A stretch of 60,769 nt of DNA from Clostridia bacterium (GTDB lineage: Bacteria; Bacillota; Clostridia; Christensenellales; Aristaeellaceae): positions 1-60,769 of the forward strand of contig WQXF01000002.1 of the NCBI GenBank assembly GCA_009784985.1. The letters run 5' to 3'. Below, one piece after another: positions 53,677 through 60,769 of the stretch. Within the stretch, counting starts at the first letter, position 1. The number at the start of each line of letters is the position of its first letter. The notes below the pieces were generated by a model. It did no database searches. It saw nothing but the letters and a program-made list of their open reading frames with translations, and was not told where the DNA came from. A program made the translations under genes and the position numbers.

Positions 53677-54255
53677 GCCGTTTTTTTTAATTAATCGCAC
53701 TCCAAGCCTCATTAATGAAAAAATTCTTTCGAAAAAACTCAACAAGCTGGACCTGCCTGTGGTAGACAAAACTACTTTCCGCCCTTTCCACACTCTATCT
53801 ACGGACGGCTACATCGCCATTGACAGGCCTACTTGTTGAAAAAAGCAAACCTGTGGACAGAATGGACTAAATGGACAGAATTACATACCTGACCTTGTCA
53901 CACTTCACCGTTCGACTATGGCCTACACAACTCATTTGTAGAGAGGGATAGCTGTGGTGATAAGATACCAAGCGATGTCGAAAGAAAACCATATCAAAGA
54001 GTAGGAAAATTCTTGGAATTGGGGGTTTGAAAAGAATCTATTTTCTCTGTACTTTTTTGCTCAACACATTTTCGTAAGCCTGGTATCTTTTCCCCTAAAC
54101 CGCCGAAAATGGCTCAACTTTTTCTACATCGCGCCCCTCAGCCAGGTGGGTTTTCTTTTCTCCACGAGCAGCTTAATATACACGGGACAAAAGTCGGGAA
54201 ACCGATAAAAACAAGCAGCGCGCCGGAAACCAGTATATAGGATTTTTCGATGAGA
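53677..54255. other. AT-rich gap between Fic and RhuM genes
   Basis: About 580 bases without a supported gene. Near 53852-53883 TGGAC recurs three times (GTGGACAGAATGGACTAAAT and onward), a short direct repeat of unknown meaning. No RNA gene or mobile element was recognised. Confidence 0.45.
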
Positions 54256-54288
54256 TAACAAAAAGAACTCCCGCGCGTGGGAATTCTT
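54256..54288 (-). terminator. Intrinsic terminator of the defence-island operon
   Basis: On the minus strand, AAGAATTCCC (54279-54288) pairs with GGGAGTTCTT (54263-54272), with one G-U pair and a 6-nt loop, followed by TTTGTT. It lies 84 bases after the RhuM stop and is the likely end of the long minus-strand operon. Confidence 0.75.
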
Positions 54289-54372
54289 GAACTCTAACTT
54301 TTAACGGTGGGCGTATGTGGAGTTATCCTTTCTCCCGTTGGTATGCATATCCGTTGTTTTTGTCTGTATATT

Positions 54373-55416
54373 CTAATTCTCGTCTTTGCTATCTTTTCCA
54401 GAGCCTTTCAGATAATCGACCATCGCAACATCGAAGTTCGAAATATAGTCCCTATCCTGCTGAATGCGGAATTGCTCATAGACCTCCTTCGCCTTTTTCA
54501 GTGCGTCCTCGTGCGATATCCGGCCTTTGTCGTCAAGCACACAGCGGCGGTTGTTGGTGAGAAAATTGTCTGTCTCGTTCAGCCAGTCCTGCATACTCAT
54601 GGCCACGCCGTCGTCAGCCATCAGCTCGGCGTAGTCAATGAACATACCAACAAGGCGGTTGAGACGCGACATCTCCTTTTCGTCGAGGTAGTTCTTGGCA
54701 ATGCCGATGTCCCGTTTGAGAATCTTACCCTGCGGCGCGTCTTTCCAAGTGGTCAAGCCCATCGTGGGGTGGTCAATACTGACGCGCTCCGCGATAAGCT
54801 CCGCCGCCGTCTTGCCCGTCACGGCGAAGTGGAGCTTGTTCTGCACGAAAGCGTAGAAAGCCCTCGTCGTCTCGCTGTTCTTGTCGTAGTCGTAGCTGCA
54901 TTGCTCGAATACGTCGGCAATCTTCTGGTAGGCTCTGCGTTCGCTGGCACGGATTTCACGTATCTTTTCGAGCAGTTCGTCGAAGTAGCCGCGCCCGAAC
55001 TGCCGCCCGTTTTTCAGTAAGTCCATATTGAGAAGATAGCCTTTTTGGATGTACTCTTTCAATGTCGCCGTCGCCCATTGCCGGAACCGCGTCGCCTTCT
55101 TTGAATTTACGCGGTAACCGACCGCGATAATCATATCAAGGCTGTAAAACTCCGGCGAGCGGCTGACCTCGCGGTTTCCCTCTTTTTGAACTATAAAGAA
55201 ATTCTTTATAGTTGCATCGGCGGCCAATTCTTCATCGTCCCAAACCCGCTTGATATGTTGGCCGATATTCTGAACGCTCACATCGAAAAGCTCGGCAATG
55301 GCCTTTTGCGTCATCCAGAACGTTTCGTCCTTAAACACGACATCGACATATACGTTTGTGTCGCTGATGGCATACAGGGCGATTTTTCCCTCGCTCACGC
55401 TGATGATGTTTCTCAT
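54373..55416 (-). CDS. RhuM-family (virulence protein RhuM) protein
   Basis: A 347-residue protein matching the RhuM family: TNVYVDVVFKDETFWMTQKA, AELFDVSVQNIGQHIKRVWD, SLDMIIAVGYRVNSKKATRF and RQWATATLKEYIQKGY, then the C-terminal DELLEKIREIRASERRAYQ domain. RhuM was named from a Salmonella pathogenicity island; the family is common next to restriction-modification and other defence genes, and its function is unknown. The front part looks like a helix-turn-helix/KilA-N-type nucleic-acid-binding module. The ATG at 55416 lies 8 bases after GGAGG; the longer frame would overlap the sigma-factor gene. It is the last gene of the minus-strand operon, 25 bases after the sigma-like gene. Confidence 0.85.
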   Translation of the reverse strand: MRNIISVSEGKIALYAISDTNVYVDVVFKDETFWMTQKAIAELFDVSVQNIGQHIKRVWDDEELAADATIKNFFIVQKEGNREVSRSPEFYSLDMIIAVGYRVNSKKATRFRQWATATLKEYIQKGYLLNMDLLKNGRQFGRGYFDELLEKIREIRASERRAYQKIADVFEQCSYDYDKNSETTRAFYAFVQNKLHFAVTGKTAAELIAERVSIDHPTMGLTTWKDAPQGKILKRDIGIAKNYLDEKEMSRLNRLVGMFIDYAELMADDGVAMSMQDWLNETDNFLTNNRRCVLDDKGRISHEDALKKAKEVYEQFRIQQDRDYISNFDVAMVDYLKGSGKDSKDEN

Positions 55417-55441
55417 AAGCTGTTCCTCCATCTCCAACTCA

Positions 55442-56590
55442 TTAGTCGTAATTCCAAACGCTTTTTGTACGTTTGGGGTGTTGCTTGGAAGGGTGCCCCT
55501 TCGGGTGAGGATTACCTGCATAATCCCAGATTCTCTTTGTGCGTGCGGGATGCCGCAGTTTCTTGATACCCTTCGCTTCAATCTGCCGAATGCGTTCGCG
55601 TGTCACGGAAAGTATTCCGCCGATTTCTTCAAGCGTTCTTTCTATTCCGTCGGTCAAACCGTAGCGCAAATCGAGAATTTGTGACTCCCGTGGCTTTATC
55701 TCTTTTAGCAGCGCATCGATAATTCTTCGCAAATCGCTATGTTCTGTTCTTCTGGCAAGTTCGTCTGCAAACGCGCCTTCGTCGCTGAAAAACTCATCCT
55801 CTTCATTTTTAAGCAGTTCGTCAAGGCTGGGTATTGCCACAAAGAACCCAAGAAGCCTCTGCGCTTCTTCTGCCGAGCATTCCAGCTCGTTAACCACGCT
55901 CTTTGTCAGGGCTTGCGACGACAAGTCCCACTCTGCCGCTTCTACGTTGTCAAATATCTTGTAGAGCTTTGTCCTGACGTGTACGGGAAAATAAAGCTGC
56001 GGATTCGGCGAGAATGCCATGTTCCGGGTGATGCTCTGCATTACCCACATAGGATAATAGCTGGGGAACACCCCATGCTTGGATAAATCGTATCTGCGAA
56101 GTGATTTGAACAGTCCCTCCATGCCGTCCTCAAATGTGTCCAGCAGAGGGGCGTTGTACTTTTGGGAAAACTGATAGGCGATTTTCAGGACGGAGCGAAG
56201 GTACATCTCAAACAGCCGATTCGCGGCGTACTTATTTCCCGCTTGGTACTGCGGAATCAACGTCATCCATTCGCGGTGCTGCGGAGGCTGGATTTCCCTG
56301 ATGTCGTTGACCATCTGCTCCAATATCGGCTCGGCTGCGATTGCGTCTTCATAGAGCTTGTTGAAGTCAGTCTGGCTCCTGTCGTACTCGTCATCGTCGT
56401 CAGCATAGGAGGATTCGCCGAACAGAACCCCCTTGCCGAGGAGCGTTCCCGTGATTCGCTCAATTTCCTGCAATGAAAGATTGTAGGCACCCATCAAAGT
56501 CAGGGCTTCATCCTCTAGGATGAGGCCCTTTGACTGGTATACGGCATACAGTTCGTCTACTATCGCCTGATGGTTGCCCGAACCTCCCAT
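55442..56590 (-). CDS. RpoD-like sigma-70 family protein in a defence operon
   Basis: A 382-residue protein. Residues 1-60 resemble region 1.1. Residues 112-192 resemble region 2 (LPQYQAGNKYAAN-type start, APLLDTFEDGMEGLFKSLRR, FPSYYPMWVMQSITRNMAF), but the -10-recognition helix is diverged. Residues 200-260 fit region 3 (IPSLDELL), and 286-350 are a near-consensus region 4 (PRESQILDLRYGL, ERTLEEIGGILSVTRERIRQ, GIKKLRHPAR). After region 4 is an extra basic tail with RTKRIWDY and RTKSVWNY repeats. It begins 3 bases after the 173-aa gene and belongs to the same operon. It may redirect RNA polymerase to the island or to infection-responsive genes. This is an inference. Confidence 0.82.
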   Translation of the reverse strand: MGGSGNHQAIVDELYAVYQSKGLILEDEALTLMGAYNLSLQEIERITGTLLGKGVLFGESSYADDDDEYDRSQTDFNKLYEDAIAAEPILEQMVNDIREIQPPQHREWMTLIPQYQAGNKYAANRLFEMYLRSVLKIAYQFSQKYNAPLLDTFEDGMEGLFKSLRRYDLSKHGVFPSYYPMWVMQSITRNMAFSPNPQLYFPVHVRTKLYKIFDNVEAAEWDLSSQALTKSVVNELECSAEEAQRLLGFFVAIPSLDELLKNEEDEFFSDEGAFADELARRTEHSDLRRIIDALLKEIKPRESQILDLRYGLTDGIERTLEEIGGILSVTRERIRQIEAKGIKKLRHPARTKRIWDYAGNPHPKGHPSKQHPKRTKSVWNYD

Positions 56591-56593
56591 TCA

Positions 56594-57115
56594 TCAATTC
56601 CTCGCAAGCTGAACAAGATTCAGAATTTCTTCCGAGTTCTGCCCGTATCTTTCTTCAAACTCCTCCATGAATTCATAGAGGTTTTTCAAGTAGTCTTCTG
56701 GTGCGCTCGCAGCAGCGACGAGCTTTTCGTGAAGCAGGTCTACGCCGCCACGCACATACGATTCGTACACTTCTTCGTCAGGCTTCGCCTGTTCCTGTCC
56801 GTATTGCCTGAAAGCCTTTTCGACGCGCTGCTCGAAATCCGGCTGATTGCCGCTGTCGAGCAGCATGATGAGACGGTAGTTGAACCAAAGAGTTGTCGTC
56901 TCTTTGGACATTGCGTCGTACAAGATATTCGTTGTTTTCCCCGTTGCATCGAGGTCGGCTTTCTTCCCATACAGGAAGCCGACGATGGGCGCAAGCAGAT
57001 ATACGTCAAGGTTGCGGATGAATAGCTTGCTTCCCCTGTCATCGAAAGAGGCTGTCAGCTCTATGACTTTATCGGCGTGTGTTCCGCGAAAAGAGTAATC
57101 TCCTTTGAACAGCAT
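56594..57115 (-). CDS. Conserved-looking 173-aa protein, unknown function
   Basis: Not recognised with confidence. The protein starts MLFKGDYSFRGTHADKVIEL and contains IRNLDVYLLAPIVGFLYGKK. The central part (TTLWFNYRLIMLLDSGNQPD) and the end (DLLHEKLV, EEFEERYGQNSEEIL) are helical and acidic. It has no signal, membrane segment or known catalytic motif. It lies 5 bases after the DndD/SMC-like ATPase stop and 3 bases before the sigma-like gene, with an AAGGGG site, so it is translated with them. Position suggests an accessory or adaptor subunit of the ATPase. A DndE identity was considered, but the length and sequence do not fit. Confidence 0.65.
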   Translation of the reverse strand: MLFKGDYSFRGTHADKVIELTASFDDRGSKLFIRNLDVYLLAPIVGFLYGKKADLDATGKTTNILYDAMSKETTTLWFNYRLIMLLDSGNQPDFEQRVEKAFRQYGQEQAKPDEEVYESYVRGGVDLLHEKLVAAASAPEDYLKNLYEFMEEFEERYGQNSEEILNLVQLARN

Positions 57116-57120
57116 ATCTA

Positions 57121-59118
57121 TCAGCCCCTTTCCCGAATATAGGTTTCAAACTCATTATGCTTGTCGAATTCAGCACGGCTTCCGATTCGGTCGCTCAGAT
57201 ATTTTTCCGCAAGCTCGCCGTCGGTATCCTTGATGAAGATGATGACCTGTTCCGCGACATTGGGAAGGACATTGCACACGGTCTGGATGCGGGTTTTGTC
57301 AAATGCGGACAGCGGTGCGTCCATCACAAGCGGGTACGGCTCCGAGACGAGCATGGCGTTTTCCGGCTGCTGGCTTTCCCGTGCCATTTTGATAACGCCA
57401 GCGATGAAGGCGAATATGATGGAAATGCTCTGCGCCGTCGATGTTTCAATGTCCTCCGTGTAGCCTCCGAAGTCGCTTACCATCACCTGGACGTTATATT
57501 TCTCGTCAAGGCTTAGCGAGAGGCCGCCATTGTAAATTTCGCGGAATATCTCGCCGACCGCCATGCTCAACTCGTCACGGACGCGCCGTTCCTCTTTGTT
57601 GTACTCGATGGCGATGGTATCCCTTAGATATTGGGCGTATGCCTTAAAAATCTCAATGCACTGGTTGTTCTTGTCTTTCAGGGTCAGTTCGTGCCGCTCG
57701 GTTTCCATGCGGTCGCGGTTTGTCTCCTTACCGCCTTTTGAAACGTCGAGCTGCGAACGCTCGTCTCGGAGGTTTCGCTGTTGCCGCTCGTACTTTGTCA
57801 GTTCGGCTTGCAGCTGTCCGACATCCTTCATCCCCGTCAGGCGTTTCGTGATGTCGTCTATCTCGCTTTCGTTCGCGGCATAGTCAAAGTCGAAGGAGAG
57901 GATGTCGCGGTATTTGTCGCAGAAATCGTCGAAGAAAGACTCCGTGCCTTTCACGCTACTTTCGCAGGTCAGCCGGAACGTCTCAATGAGCTGCCCAAGG
58001 GATTTCGGCGGGATATAGTCCCTTAGCTTGTTGAGCGCGTTGAATGCGTCATTGCCGATACATACTTCCGCGCCGCAAATGCACTTCCCGTTCTTGATGA
58101 TATGATCGATTGTCCGGGCGTGGATATCAGGGAAGCCTTTGTCGAGGTTCTGCGTCTGGGTAAGCAAGCCTAAGCTGTCACCCATCATCTTTTTCGCAAA
58201 ATAGGCGGGCGCGTTCTTGTTGAAGGCTTTTAACAGGTCGACAGTCTGGGTTTTTCGGCGGTTGTTCAGCGTTTGCCTCCGCTCAACCAGCTTGACTTTG
58301 CGGCTTGCCAAGTCACGGCTTGTCTCGTTCTCCTTTATACTGTCGTTAAGCGCCTGAGTTTTTTCGGCGACCAATTCTTCCTCGCGCTCAATTTCGAGCA
58401 GCCGTTCGTCGATTTTTTCGATTTCCTCATTGAACTGCGCTATCCGTTGCGTGTAGTCGGCGATGCGCTTGTCGCTTGTGGAATCGTATTTCTCGTCGTA
58501 GCTGCGGATAACCGACCTCGAAGTACCACTACCTTTCAGATGATAAAGTGCCGCCGTGAACGCCGATAGCCCGAGAAGGCTTCTCACAGCGTCGGCAAAC
58601 TCACTGCTTTTTCCTCGCCGTAGCTCTTTGCTCATATTCCCGATGCGTTCGCCGTCGAAGAAAAAATACTTCGAAAGCTCACTTGGCAGGATTTCCTTCA
58701 TGCGTAAATCTGTCTGCAAGTCCGGCACGAATTCCTGCTGCCCGTCCTTGCCTTTGAAGGCGATGGCGAACTTCCTCTGTCCGACTGACTGAACGACTCC
58801 CGCGCTGTTCTTTTTATACCTCTGTTTGCTCGTGATTGTGTAGTCAGTGCCGCTGTGAGTGAGTTTTAGCTCTGCTTCAACCGTTTCTTCGTCACCCGGA
58901 AGCATGGCCTGCGCCGTGGCTTTGCAAAGGAGGAGAGTGTCTTCAAAGTCGGTCTTGCCATACAGACACCATGTGAAGGCTTGGGCGAGCGAAGTCTTGC
59001 CGGAGCCGTTTTCGCCTAAAATGATGGTGACGTTCTTGTCGCTGCCCGTCGCAAATTCAATCGGCTGAACGCCTTTGAACTGCCGGAAGTCTTTAAGTTT
59101 GAGGGAAGTCAATAGCAT
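57121..59118 (-). CDS. DndD/SMC-like AAA ATPase
   Basis: A 665-residue RecF/SMC-type ATPase, the usual length of DndD. It has Walker A ILGENGSGKTS (34-43), the DndD-typical YFFFDGERI (151-159) and long coiled coils (about 215-300 and 440-500). A zinc-hook-like cysteine cluster, KCICGAEVC (Cys346, 348, 353), lies at the hinge. The late ABC signature region STAQSISIIFAFIAG is followed by Walker B LVMDAPLSAFD. In Dnd systems DndD supplies ATPase energy for inserting sulfur into the DNA backbone; related RecN/SMC-like proteins serve other defence systems. ATG 59118 overlaps the 59-aa gene by 10 bases. DndB or DndC would confirm the assignment but would lie beyond the window edge. Confidence 0.78.
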   Translation of the reverse strand: MLLTSLKLKDFRQFKGVQPIEFATGSDKNVTIILGENGSGKTSLAQAFTWCLYGKTDFEDTLLLCKATAQAMLPGDEETVEAELKLTHSGTDYTITSKQRYKKNSAGVVQSVGQRKFAIAFKGKDGQQEFVPDLQTDLRMKEILPSELSKYFFFDGERIGNMSKELRRGKSSEFADAVRSLLGLSAFTAALYHLKGSGTSRSVIRSYDEKYDSTSDKRIADYTQRIAQFNEEIEKIDERLLEIEREEELVAEKTQALNDSIKENETSRDLASRKVKLVERRQTLNNRRKTQTVDLLKAFNKNAPAYFAKKMMGDSLGLLTQTQNLDKGFPDIHARTIDHIIKNGKCICGAEVCIGNDAFNALNKLRDYIPPKSLGQLIETFRLTCESSVKGTESFFDDFCDKYRDILSFDFDYAANESEIDDITKRLTGMKDVGQLQAELTKYERQQRNLRDERSQLDVSKGGKETNRDRMETERHELTLKDKNNQCIEIFKAYAQYLRDTIAIEYNKEERRVRDELSMAVGEIFREIYNGGLSLSLDEKYNVQVMVSDFGGYTEDIETSTAQSISIIFAFIAGVIKMARESQQPENAMLVSEPYPLVMDAPLSAFDKTRIQTVCNVLPNVAEQVIIFIKDTDGELAEKYLSDRIGSRAEFDKHNEFETYIRERG

Positions 59119-59288
59119 TGCACAACCTCCTCAATCTTCTTTTGAATGGCAGCCACCATCTGCTGGTCGTTTTTTGCTTTTGTCTTAACATTGTTTTTCT
59201 CGGTGAATATGAGCCACTGGAGCAGCTCTTTCGCCTTCGCTTCGTCAATCTCAATACCATTGACAGTAGTGATACTTGAATCAGCCAT
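59109..59288 (-). CDS. 59-aa protein bridging helicase and ATPase genes
   Basis: A small gene fitted between two larger ones: its start overlaps the helicase stop by 8 bases and its stop overlaps the ATPase start by 10 bases. It has an excellent GGAGGAGGA site before ATG 59288. The protein starts MADSSITTVNGIEIDEAKAK, continues with ELLQWLIFTEKNN, and ends in a helix (MVAAIQKKIEEVVQCY). It is mostly helical and mildly charged with no known motif. The overlaps and ribosome-binding site argue strongly that it is translated. It is likely a small structural or regulatory subunit of the helicase/ATPase system. Confidence 0.75.
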   Translation of the reverse strand: MADSSITTVNGIEIDEAKAKELLQWLIFTEKNNVKTKAKNDQQMVAAIQKKIEEVVQCY

Positions 59289-60769
59289 ATATATCCTCCT
59301 CCTCCTCCTTGTTGATTGCGAAATCGTCTATTGAATACGCGCTTTTCACAGATTCGATTACCCGCTCGGCTTCTGCCATGTTCATGGCGATTCGTGCGAA
59401 CTCCTCGGCTCTTTTCAACTCGTTTCGGACAAGGGTTAGCTCTCTTTTCACTTGCTCCTCGGTCAAGTGGTGTACCTCGCCAAGTGGCCTTGGCAGAGCA
59501 AGGAAGTCATATATCACGGCAAAGTCTTTCCCCCGAGACAGGCGAAGGACGCGCCCCCGCCGTTGGATATACTCCTTCGGGTTAGTGGTACTCGCCAAGA
59601 TGAAGGCGGTCTTGATGGCGGGGATGTTCACACCCTCGTCCAAGCACTTGATGGCTATCAACGCTTGGAGATTATCCCCGGCGGAAAACTCTTTCTTCAG
59701 CCGTTCGCGCTCTGTGATGTCCTCCCTTGACGTGAACTGTGAGACGCTCATGCTAAGCTGGTTCCCAAGCAAATCCGTAACAGCGTCAATCTGCCTGATG
59801 TCATCCTCAGACGTGTCGGAATAGTCTTGGTCATCGCGCAGGATGGTCGTCGAACCGCAATACACCAGAATGTGCTTGTCATCAGTGTACGGGGCGATGG
59901 CCTCTGACAGTTTGTTCAGCTTGTCCGTGATGCCTGCGACGAGCCTTGCCCGCTTCAAGGCAAGCAGCTTGCCCTTTTCGCTCAGTCGGAATTTCCCGTC
60001 CTTTCCCTTTATCAGGCATTTGCTCATCTCGTATGTCAGCTCTGAATATATTACCATCTCATCATCGGAGAGTGTGGTGATGATAGGATAGTATTTATAA
60101 CGGGTCAGCTTGCCTTCGTCAATAGCTCTGTCCAACGTGTACTCGATGCACTTCTCGCCAAAATAGCCATAGAGCTTCGACGTGCCTTCCTCGTCGTTAT
60201 GGCGGTCGATTGTGGCTGACAGGGCGAGCCTGTAATTGAATTTTTCGTCGAGGAGGCTGCTCAGCCGCACCGCGCCGAAATTATGCGCCTCGTCCACGAC
60301 AAGCAAGGCGTTTCCCCGGAGTTTCTTCAATTGAGTTTGCGTCTTGGCCGTGGCGAAAGTCGCGTTTGTGCATACGAAGCAGAAAAACTCCTGCCCTTTG
60401 ACTTTCAGTTTCTGGTTCAGTATGGCCGTTTCAAGGCGTTTGAGCCAGTCCCTTTGGGATGACGCGCTGTATCCGACGATAGGCATGATTCCGAAAAACT
60501 CAATATCCTCAACCCATTGCTCCACAAGGTGCTGGTATGGGCAGACGATGATGACGGCGAGCTTGCCGTTTACCGCTTTGTAAAGGCGCGCGACAGCCCC
60601 TAAACCCGTGAAGGTCTTTCCCGTCCCAGTTGCCATGTCGAATATGCCGCACCAGCCTTTTTCCTTCCAAGCGTCGATTGCCTCTGTCTGGTAGCCGTGT
60701 AACATCACTTTTGGCGGGATTGTGGGAACGCTGCCCTGTGCTGGGGCAAACAAGTCTACATCTTCCTCG
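59281..60769 (-). CDS. SF2 (DEAD/DEAH) helicase, defence-associated, 5'-truncated by window
   Basis: At least 495 residues are visible; the frame stays open to the window edge (EEDVDLFAPAQG precedes the first possible start, a TTG at 60753), so the N terminus is probably missing. Superfamily 2 motifs are FDMATGTGKTF (I), VVDEAHNFGAVRL (II), LALSATIDRHND (III), KCLDEGVNIPAIKTAFI (V) and QRRGRVLRLSRGKD (VI). It resembles the helicase family linked with Dnd phosphorothioation loci as a putative restriction factor, as well as other UvrB/SSL2-type defence helicases. It ends with an acidic tail (EEEEDIYG). It is the first visible gene of the island operon and overlaps the 59-aa gene. Confidence 0.83.
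   Translation of the reverse strand, partial: EEDVDLFAPAQGSVPTIPPKVMLHGYQTEAIDAWKEKGWCGIFDMATGTGKTFTGLGAVARLYKAVNGKLAVIIVCPYQHLVEQWVEDIEFFGIMPIVGYSASSQRDWLKRLETAILNQKLKVKGQEFFCFVCTNATFATAKTQTQLKKLRGNALLVVDEAHNFGAVRLSSLLDEKFNYRLALSATIDRHNDEEGTSKLYGYFGEKCIEYTLDRAIDEGKLTRYKYYPIITTLSDDEMVIYSELTYEMSKCLIKGKDGKFRLSEKGKLLALKRARLVAGITDKLNKLSEAIAPYTDDKHILVYCGSTTILRDDQDYSDTSEDDIRQIDAVTDLLGNQLSMSVSQFTSREDITERERLKKEFSAGDNLQALIAIKCLDEGVNIPAIKTAFILASTTNPKEYIQRRGRVLRLSRGKDFAVIYDFLALPRPLGEVHHLTEEQVKRELTLVRNELKRAEEFARIAMNMAEAERVIESVKSAYSIDDFAINKEEEEDIYG

Noticed and set aside
53608-53793. 62-residue N-terminal extension of the Fic protein
   Set aside because: It would begin upstream of the promoter at 53648-53676, has no ribosome-binding site and is unlike Fic proteins; GTG 53607 fits better.
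56594-57115. Identity of the 173-aa protein as DndE
   Set aside because: DndE proteins are shorter (about 105-140 residues) with a different basic sequence; only the position would fit.

Overview
The window looks like a chromosomal segment of a moderately GC-rich Gram-positive anaerobe, most likely an uncultured member of the Clostridia. Supporting this are strong Shine-Dalgarno sites, sigma-A-type promoters, a UPF0180/YkuS gene, a DppA aminopeptidase, MalF/MalG-type sugar permeases, and huge Cna-B / InlB-B repeat surface proteins. No ribosomal or other marker gene is present, so the assignment is an inference.

Region by region: (1) 1-1.1 kb holds the 3' end of a Cna-B/SpaA-type surface protein and a MerR/TipAS regulator with a classic 19-bp-spacer promoter. 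(2) 1.16-4.6 kb (minus) is a four-gene operon: M20 amidohydrolase, M55 D-aminopeptidase, S66 LD-carboxypeptidase and O6-alkylguanine-DNA methyltransferase. The first three join by ATGA overlaps and suggest recycling of peptides or muropeptides. (3) 4.8-7.8 kb (plus) is an envelope operon: UPF0180, a DUF5711-like anchored propeller, CvpA and a secreted unknown. (4) 7.8-8.1 kb (minus) packs a consensus promoter, a 24-codon ORF with two adjacent AUA codons, an intrinsic terminator and an 88-nt tRNA with a UAU anticodon and a long variable arm. (5) 8.1-14.1 kb (minus) holds a secreted leucine-rich-repeat protein, a GH13 maltodextrin hydrolase and a YyaL-type thioredoxin-fold protein. (6) 14.2-17.0 kb (plus) is a V4R sensor protein and a hybrid histidine kinase. 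(7) 17.0-19.7 kb (minus) is a three-gene ABC exporter with a likely small RNA on the opposite strand. (8) 19.8-26.5 kb (plus) is a sugar-type binding protein, two importer permeases, a HlyD-like adaptor and a MacB/FtsX-like permease.

(9) 26.6-52.0 kb holds a duplicated two-gene module: a giant repeat-rich surface protein (4149 and 2929 aa) followed by a secreted family-5 solute-binding protein (627 and 621 aa) that has no permease. The two giants share a distinctive N-terminal export region and a C-terminal tail. The tail also recurs in the truncated surface protein at the window start.

(10) 52.5-60.8 kb (minus) has visibly lower GC and looks like an acquired defence island: a Fic protein, then an overlapping or tightly spaced set running SF2 helicase (cut by the window edge), 59-aa protein, DndD/SMC-like ATPase, 173-aa unknown, RpoD-like sigma factor and RhuM protein. 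It resembles part of a Dnd-type DNA phosphorothioation/restriction locus but contains an unusual sigma factor.

Two short dispersed double-hairpin repeats with identical termini lie at 12.1 and 22.1 kb. No CRISPR array, transposase, rRNA or phage gene was seen.
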